A DNA stretch of 64,000 bases, taken from the NCBI RefSeq assembly GCF_024055895.1, contig NZ_JAMXLE010000001.1, forward strand, positions 1,116,001 to 1,180,000, read 5' to 3'. Both the position numbers and the translations under genes were made by a program. This DNA comes from Rhizobium sp. L1K21 (GTDB lineage Bacteria; Pseudomonadota; Alphaproteobacteria; Rhizobiales; Rhizobiaceae). Below are positions 59,129 through 64,000 of this stretch, in pieces. The first letter of the stretch is position 1; each line of letters begins with the position of its first letter. The notes below the pieces were generated by a model. That model made no database searches. It was not told the DNA's origin and saw only the letters and a program-made list of their open reading frames with translations.

Positions 59129-59755
59129 TCAGTGAATGTTGAGGATTCCAAGTCCTTCGAGGCCGCCCAGTACCGCATCGACAGCGATGGTGGAAAGAAC
59201 GATACCCATTACACGGCTGACGACGCTGACGCCGCTATTGCCAATCAAGCGATAAATGTAGGTTGCTGCGAGCAGGGTGGCGAGTGTCACCAGAAGAACA
59301 AGAAACAGCAGAGCAGCGGTGATGGACTGTTCACCCACGGAATGACGATGGTTGTCGGTCAGAACCACGATGGCCAACATTGCACCGGGAGAGGCGATGG
59401 AGGGAATGGCCAGCGGAAAAACCGCGCCTTCCAGGTGGTCGCGTTCGGCCTCCTCGATCTCCCGGGCGGGTTTGGATTCGCCGAATATCATTGTGATCGC
59501 GAACATGAAGAGGATGATGCCGCCGGCGATCTGAAAGGACCCGAGGCGCAGCCCCAGCGTTTCCAGCAAATACTGACCGCCGATGAGAAAAATGAGAAGG
59601 ACAATGCCTGCGATGGCAACCGCTCTGATGACGAAGATGCGGTGTAAATTGGCCGGCACGCGTGAAACGGCGAAAAGCATGACGGGAATGGAGCCGATTG
59701 GATCAATGACGACCAGTAGCGTTATGAATTCGCGGATCAGGCTGGTCCAATTCAT
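59129..59755 (-). CDS. MarC family integral membrane protein
   Basis: 208 residues with six hydrophobic segments. Family motifs are FITLLVVIDPIGSIPVML near the N-terminus, GGIILFMFAITMIFG and FPLAIPSIASPGAM in the middle. MarC proteins have no established transport substrate; an early link to multidrug resistance was not confirmed. It ends three bases from the convergent diguanylate cyclase gene. Confidence 0.92.
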   Translation of the reverse strand: MNWTSLIREFITLLVVIDPIGSIPVMLFAVSRVPANLHRIFVIRAVAIAGIVLLIFLIGGQYLLETLGLRLGSFQIAGGIILFMFAITMIFGESKPAREIEEAERDHLEGAVFPLAIPSIASPGAMLAIVVLTDNHRHSVGEQSITAALLFLVLLVTLATLLAATYIYRLIGNSGVSVVSRVMGIVLSTIAVDAVLGGLEGLGILNIH

Positions 59756-59827
59756 CGAAGGCGTTTTCCTCTATGCAGTGCATTACGGATCAGTTGCAGG
59801 CGGATCAAAACAATATCAGAATAACAT

Positions 59828-62278
59828 CTAGGCGCGTTCCACAAAGCCGTCCAGCACGCGTTTCTGTCCAGCCTTGTCGAAGTTCACCGTCAGCTTGTTG
59901 CCGTCGATGACCGCGATGTTGCCATTGCCGAATTTCAGATGAAAGACACGATCGCCGACGGCGAATTTCGATGGTGTATCGGTTGAGGATTTGGCAACAA
60001 GCTCGCCTTCGATCGTGCTGCCGCGTGGCCCGCTCTCTCCGTAACCAATACGTTCGACCGCGTGGCCGGAGCGGGTGCCCCAATTGTTGCGGGTGGCGTC
60101 GGATTTGTTAGCTTGCGCTCGTTTCCAGCCGGGCGTTGAATAGGTATTCTGGAACGGATCGGCGCGGTCGAAGCGGCTCTGGCCATATTGGTTGCGGCCA
60201 TAGCCGCCATAATCGTTCGTGGCCTCGGCCACCTCCACATGCGCTTCCGGCAGTTCCTCGAGAAAACGCGAGGGCAAGGTGGATTGCCAAAGGCCGTGAA
60301 TGCGGCGGTTCGAGACGAACCAGATATGGGCGTTGCGCTTGGCGCGGGTGAGGCCGACATAGGCGAGGCGGCGTTCCTCCTCAAGGCCTGAGCGTCCGCC
60401 TTCATCAAGCGCGCGCTGATGGGGGAAGAGGCCTTCCTCCCAGCCGGGTAAGAAAACGGTCTCGAATTCAAGGCCTTTGGCGGAGTGAAGCGTCATGATG
60501 TTCACGGCGTCGAGCTCCGCATTCTGCTCTGCATCCATGACCAGCGAAACGTGCTCGAGGAAATCGCGCATGGAGGCGTATTCCTCCATGGACCTGATGA
60601 GCTCCTTGAGGTTTTCCAGCCGTCCCGGCGCTTCGGCAGACTTGTCATTCTGCCACATGGCGGTATAGCCGCTTTCATCCAGTATCTGCTCGGCAAGTTC
60701 CGTGTGCGGCGTGTTTTCCAGCAGCGACTGCCAGCGATGGAAGTCGTTGACGACATCGCTCAGAGATTTCCGGGCCTTTGCCTTCAACTCTTCCGTATCG
60801 ATAATCTCCGCTGCTGCGGCGAGCATGGGAATATCCCGGCTGCGGGCATGATCAATCACCGTTCGCACACTGGTGTCACCCAAACCGCGCTTCGGCGTAT
60901 TGATAATACGCTCCAGCGCCAGATCGTCCGCCGGTTGGCAGACAAGGCGAAAATAAGCCAGCGCATCGCGGATTTCCATGCGCTCATAAAAGCGTGGGCC
61001 GCCGATGACGCGGTAGTTGAGGCCAAGCGTAACGAAGCGGTCTTCGAATTCGCGCATCTGGAAAGAGGCGCGAACCAGGATCGCCATGTCGTTCAGATTG
61101 TGCTTTTCCCGCTGAAGCTGTTCGATTTCCTCGCCAACCGCGCGGGCTTCTTCTTCCGAATCCCAGGCAGCATGTACCTGTACTTTGCCATCACCGGGAT
61201 CGAGGCGATCAGTGAAGAGCGTCTTGCCGAGGCGACCTTCGTTATGAGCAATCAGATGGCCGGCGGCACCGAGAATATGGCCGGTCGAACGATAATTGCG
61301 TTCCAGCTTGATAACTTTTGCGCCTGGAAAGTCCTTCTCGAAGCGCAGAATGTTGTCAACTTCGGCACCACGCCAGCCGTAGATCGACTGGTCGTCATCG
61401 CCAACGCAGCAGATGTTGACTGCGGATTTGTTCTTCTCGCTGCCCGGACGCTGCGCCAGAAGCCGCAGCCACATATACTGCGCGGTGTTGGTGTCCTGAT
61501 ACTCGTCCACGAGAATGTAGCGGAAACGGTTGTGGTAGTCGGCCAGGATGTCCGGGTTGGTCTTGAACATGCGGATCGGGTGCAAGAGAAGGTCGCCGAA
61601 ATCACAGGCATTCAGTGTCTTCAGGCGGTTCTGATAGGCGGCGTAAAGCTCGCGGCCCTTGCCGTTGGCGAATGCGCGGGCATCGCCTTCGGGGATTTGC
61701 GCGGGGTCAAGCCCCTTGTTCTTCCAGCCGTCGATCATGGCGGCGAACTGGCGGGCAGGCCAACGCTTGTCGTCGATGCTTTCGGCCTGCATCAACTGCT
61801 TGATCAGGCGAATGACGTCGTCGGTATCGAGAATGGTGAAGTCTGATTTCAGGCCCACCAGTTCGGCGTGACGGCGAAGGATCTTCACGCCGATGGAATG
61901 AAACGTGCCCAGCCATGGCATGCCTTCCACCGCGCCGCCGACCAGCATGCCGATGCGCTCTTTCATTTCGCGCGCGGCCTTGTTGGTGAAGGTCACGGCG
62001 AGGATTTGGCTTGGATAAGCCCGGCCTGTTGCCAGGATATGGGCAATGCGGGTCGTCAAGACGCGTGTTTTGCCTGTTCCGGCACCCGCCAGCACGAGAA
62101 CGGGACCGTCCACGGTTTCAACGGCTTCGCGTTGCTCAGGGTTCAACCCGTCCAGATAGTCCGGCGCTCGCGCACTTTCGCGCGCGGCCATGGCCCGCGC
62201 GGCCAAACCTGCGGACGGTTGGGATGGGGCGCTTTCGGGCTCCTCATCGAAAAAGGGCATGTCTTTTACATTGGTCAT
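59828..62278 (-). CDS. uvrD: ATP-dependent DNA helicase UvrD/PcrA
   Basis: SF1A 3'-5' helicase for excision and mismatch repair. 816 residues: Walker A AGAGTGKT (about 67-74), motif II VDEYQDTN, motif III DDDQSIYGWRGA, motif VI VGLTRAKRNAHI. The C-terminal end is a Tudor-like domain (FAVGDRVFHLKFGNGNIAVI) as in PcrA, which binds RNA polymerase. The N-terminus before the helicase has an acidic extension. ATG at 62278. Confidence 0.95.
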   Translation of the reverse strand: MTNVKDMPFFDEEPESAPSQPSAGLAARAMAARESARAPDYLDGLNPEQREAVETVDGPVLVLAGAGTGKTRVLTTRIAHILATGRAYPSQILAVTFTNKAAREMKERIGMLVGGAVEGMPWLGTFHSIGVKILRRHAELVGLKSDFTILDTDDVIRLIKQLMQAESIDDKRWPARQFAAMIDGWKNKGLDPAQIPEGDARAFANGKGRELYAAYQNRLKTLNACDFGDLLLHPIRMFKTNPDILADYHNRFRYILVDEYQDTNTAQYMWLRLLAQRPGSEKNKSAVNICCVGDDDQSIYGWRGAEVDNILRFEKDFPGAKVIKLERNYRSTGHILGAAGHLIAHNEGRLGKTLFTDRLDPGDGKVQVHAAWDSEEEARAVGEEIEQLQREKHNLNDMAILVRASFQMREFEDRFVTLGLNYRVIGGPRFYERMEIRDALAYFRLVCQPADDLALERIINTPKRGLGDTSVRTVIDHARSRDIPMLAAAAEIIDTEELKAKARKSLSDVVNDFHRWQSLLENTPHTELAEQILDESGYTAMWQNDKSAEAPGRLENLKELIRSMEEYASMRDFLEHVSLVMDAEQNAELDAVNIMTLHSAKGLEFETVFLPGWEEGLFPHQRALDEGGRSGLEEERRLAYVGLTRAKRNAHIWFVSNRRIHGLWQSTLPSRFLEELPEAHVEVAEATNDYGGYGRNQYGQSRFDRADPFQNTYSTPGWKRAQANKSDATRNNWGTRSGHAVERIGYGESGPRGSTIEGELVAKSSTDTPSKFAVGDRVFHLKFGNGNIAVIDGNKLTVNFDKAGQKRVLDGFVERA

Positions 62279-62373
62279 TGTTGCTCAATGTAGTGATTCG
62301 GGTATGAAAGGCAAAATAAAGCGGAACAAAAAGGGGGTATAGTACCCATTTGGCGGCCTTATTGTCGCCTAAT

Positions 62374-62405
62374 ATGCCCATGATTACAAAATTGTAATTC
62401 GGCAT
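62374..62405. promoter_or_regulatory. Compound dyad (TetR-type operator) before the RND efflux operon
   Basis: ATTACAA / TTGTAAT (62383-62398, two-base centre) is nested inside ATGCC / GGCAT outer arms (62374-62378 and 62401-62405). A second small dyad GGGTA / TACCC lies at 62335-62347. The position, about 85-115 bases before the adaptor start, fits an efflux operon operator. No TetR gene is in the window. Confidence 0.5.
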
Positions 62406-62491
62406 TATGCGATTGCCAGCGCTGATCGCTTTCTAGATAATCGCAGCCAAGTTTTTCAGTAGGCATTTCCTACCAAAGATTCGGAGATCAT

Positions 62492-63685
62492 ATGCGCTTT
62501 TGGAAGCAGCTGTTTCTCAGCCTTGTCGTCGTCATCGTGGCCCTTGTTATTTGGGCCCGATTTGTCCCGGGATCGCGTGAGACGCTTGCAACTGTCGGAA
62601 TGCCGGAATTTGTCGTCGGTCTGCTTACCCCGGAAGGCGCGGATACTGCCTCTGGCGAAAAGCCCTCCCGTGGCGGATTTGGTGGGATGCGCGGTTTTGG
62701 CGGTCCTGCGCAGGTGGTTGCGCAGCCTGTTGAATCTGCAGTTGCAAACGACAGGCTTGTTGCCATTGGCAATGGCGCTGCCATCCGTTCGGTCTCTGTA
62801 TCTCCTGACGAATCCGGAAAGCTCGCTGAAATCCTCGTCCGTTCGGGTCAAAAGGTGGAGGCCGGCGATGTTCTTGCGCGTCTCGACAATCGCGAGCAGG
62901 TGATAGCGCGTGATCGCGCGCAGCTTGAATATCAGACCGCACAGGAGAAGGTGCAGCGTTATACAAGCCTGAAAGGTAACCTTTCCAAGGTCGAACTGGA
63001 CGATGCTGTTGCCGCTGAAAAGACGGCCAAGCTGGCCTTGGAATCCGCAGAGCTGGCGCTGGAAAAGCGTGATATCGTCGCGCCTATTGATGGCGTTGCC
63101 GGCATTGTGGATGTCAATCTCGGAGATAACCTCACATCATCATCCACCGTGGTGACGATTGATGATCGCTCCTCCATCCTCATCGAGTTCTGGGCGCCGG
63201 AGCGCTTTTCCGGTTCGATTGAAACCGGCATGCCGATATCGGCCATTGCAATCGCGCAGCCGGGTGTCGTCCATGAAGGCAAGATCGCAGCAGTGGATTC
63301 GCGCGTCGATGAGGCCAGCAGGACCGTTCGCGTGCGCGCCGAGGTTCCCAATCAGGACGACACGTTGCGCGCGGGGATGTCTTTCAGGGTAACCCTGCAT
63401 TTTGATGGTCAGAACTATGCGGCGGTCAATCCTGTCTCCATCCAGTGGGATTCTAAGGGCTCTTATGTATGGAAGGTTGTCGACGGCAAGGCGAACCGCA
63501 GCGGCGTGCGGATCATTCAGCGCAACCCCGAGAATGTTCTGGTCGAAGGCGAAGTCGAGCCAGGCGATATGATTGTCACCGAAGGTGTTCAGCGTGTTCG
63601 TCAGGGCGGCGATGTCAAATTGATTGGCGATGACGGTGCTGGCGATGGCAAAAGCGAGTCGAAGTCCGATGGAGCCACGTCATGA
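62492..63685 (+). CDS. RND efflux periplasmic adaptor (membrane fusion protein)
   Basis: 397 residues. An N-terminal membrane segment (about 8-24) anchors a barrel-sandwich/coiled-coil adaptor: GKLAEILVRSGQKVEAGDVLARLDNREQ (lipoyl-like half), a helical hairpin (VQRYTSLKGNLSKVELDDAV), KRDIVAPIDGVAGIVDVNLGD (second half) and a beta-barrel/MP domain. It starts an RND operon: its stop overlaps the transporter start by four bases. The substrate is unknown. Confidence 0.93.
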   Translation: MRFWKQLFLSLVVVIVALVIWARFVPGSRETLATVGMPEFVVGLLTPEGADTASGEKPSRGGFGGMRGFGGPAQVVAQPVESAVANDRLVAIGNGAAIRSVSVSPDESGKLAEILVRSGQKVEAGDVLARLDNREQVIARDRAQLEYQTAQEKVQRYTSLKGNLSKVELDDAVAAEKTAKLALESAELALEKRDIVAPIDGVAGIVDVNLGDNLTSSSTVVTIDDRSSILIEFWAPERFSGSIETGMPISAIAIAQPGVVHEGKIAAVDSRVDEASRTVRVRAEVPNQDDTLRAGMSFRVTLHFDGQNYAAVNPVSIQWDSKGSYVWKVVDGKANRSGVRIIQRNPENVLVEGEVEPGDMIVTEGVQRVRQGGDVKLIGDDGAGDGKSESKSDGATS

Positions 63686-64000
63686 GTGCGCATTCCGAGG
63701 ATGATCACCTTTCGGCGAGCGCGAGCTTTACGGCCATCTTCGTTCGCCGGCCCATTCTGGCGCTGGTGCTCAATGCGCTGATCGTGGTTGCCGGGCTTGC
63801 GGCCTATTATGGTGTCGAAGTGCGAGAGTTGCCGCAGGTGGACCGGCCGGTCGTCACCGTGCGCGCTGAATTTGCCGGTGCGTCGCCGGAAACCATGGAC
63901 CGCGAGGTCACATCCATCATCGAGGGGGCGGTGGCGCGGGTGTCGGGCATTGCCGATGTTTCCTCGCGCTCCACCCAGGGCAACAGCCGGGTGACGATCG
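63682..64000 (+). CDS. RND efflux transporter permease (N-terminal part, cut by window)
   Basis: The first 106 residues of an RND-family pump. The first membrane segment follows the typical FVRRPILALVLNALIVVAGLAA, and the start of the porter domain (VRELPQVDRPVVTVRAEF, ETMDREVTSIIE) is clear. ATG at 63682 overlaps the adaptor stop (ATGA). The rest lies beyond the window, so class (HAE1 or HME) cannot be settled, though ELPQVDRP and the ASPETM motif favour HAE1-type. Confidence 0.92.
   Translation, partial: MSAHSEDDHLSASASFTAIFVRRPILALVLNALIVVAGLAAYYGVEVRELPQVDRPVVTVRAEFAGASPETMDREVTSIIEGAVARVSGIADVSSRSTQGNSRVTI

Noticed and set aside
60485-61846. 453-codon open frame on the plus strand inside uvrD
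   Set aside because: Antisense shadow of the UvrD helicase motifs, without its own ribosome site or recognisable protein.

Overview
The window is a continuous stretch of chromosome from an alphaproteobacterium, most likely of the Rhizobiales (Hyphomicrobiales; Rhizobiaceae, Brucellaceae or Phyllobacteriaceae). The basis is the gene order of the division cluster, an FtsZ with a long Ala/Pro-rich linker, a DUF982 gene, an OhrR/Ohr pair, a CreA protein and the codon use. I cannot name the genus. Most of the DNA is moderately GC-rich with dense, often overlapping genes. There are no tRNA, rRNA, CRISPR, integrase or transposase genes.

Region 1 (1-22100) is the division and cell wall (dcw) cluster: rsmH-ftsL-ftsI-murE-murF-mraY-murD-ftsW-murG-murC-murB, nearly all with touching or overlapping ends. 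A soluble chemoreceptor gene with its own AT-rich leader and terminator then interrupts it. It resumes with ddl-ftsQ-ftsA-ftsZ (strong terminator after ftsZ) and lpxC. These genes make lipid II, build the septal machinery and commit lipid A synthesis. bamD and recN follow.

Region 2 (25044-28898) is ligA, a convergent gene for a BRCT-domain protein, and a DEDDh exonuclease. The 3' half of ligA and the BRCT gene are clearly AT-richer than everything around them. They look like one imported block that replaced the C-terminal half of the essential ligase.

Region 3 (29171-45930) is mixed housekeeping and stress functions: azlCD export, an M24 aminopeptidase, a very small Arg-rich (DUF1127-like) protein followed by an RNA with three CCUCCUCCC-type (anti-Shine-Dalgarno) sequences, prmA, a Sco-family protein, cheW, creA, an L,D-transpeptidase, ohrR/ohr with a clear operator, a second MarR with a two-domain glyoxalase-fold protein, a HerA-like ATPase, tam, an FkbM methyltransferase, a haloacid dehalogenase, a branched-chain aminotransferase and an Fe/Mn superoxide dismutase.

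Region 4 (46079-64000) holds cytochrome c', a membrane-anchored dihaem cytochrome c, a GNAT acetyltransferase, a MerR regulator next to a DUF3445 protein and divergent from a small cation exporter (with a textbook MerR promoter), SelO, two cyclic-di-GMP enzymes, oligopeptidase B, a sulfide:quinone oxidoreductase-like protein, MarC, UvrD and the start of an RND efflux operon.

The two most interesting items are the small-protein/triple anti-SD RNA locus (32264-32583) and the mosaic ligA with its BRCT neighbour (about 26400-28307).
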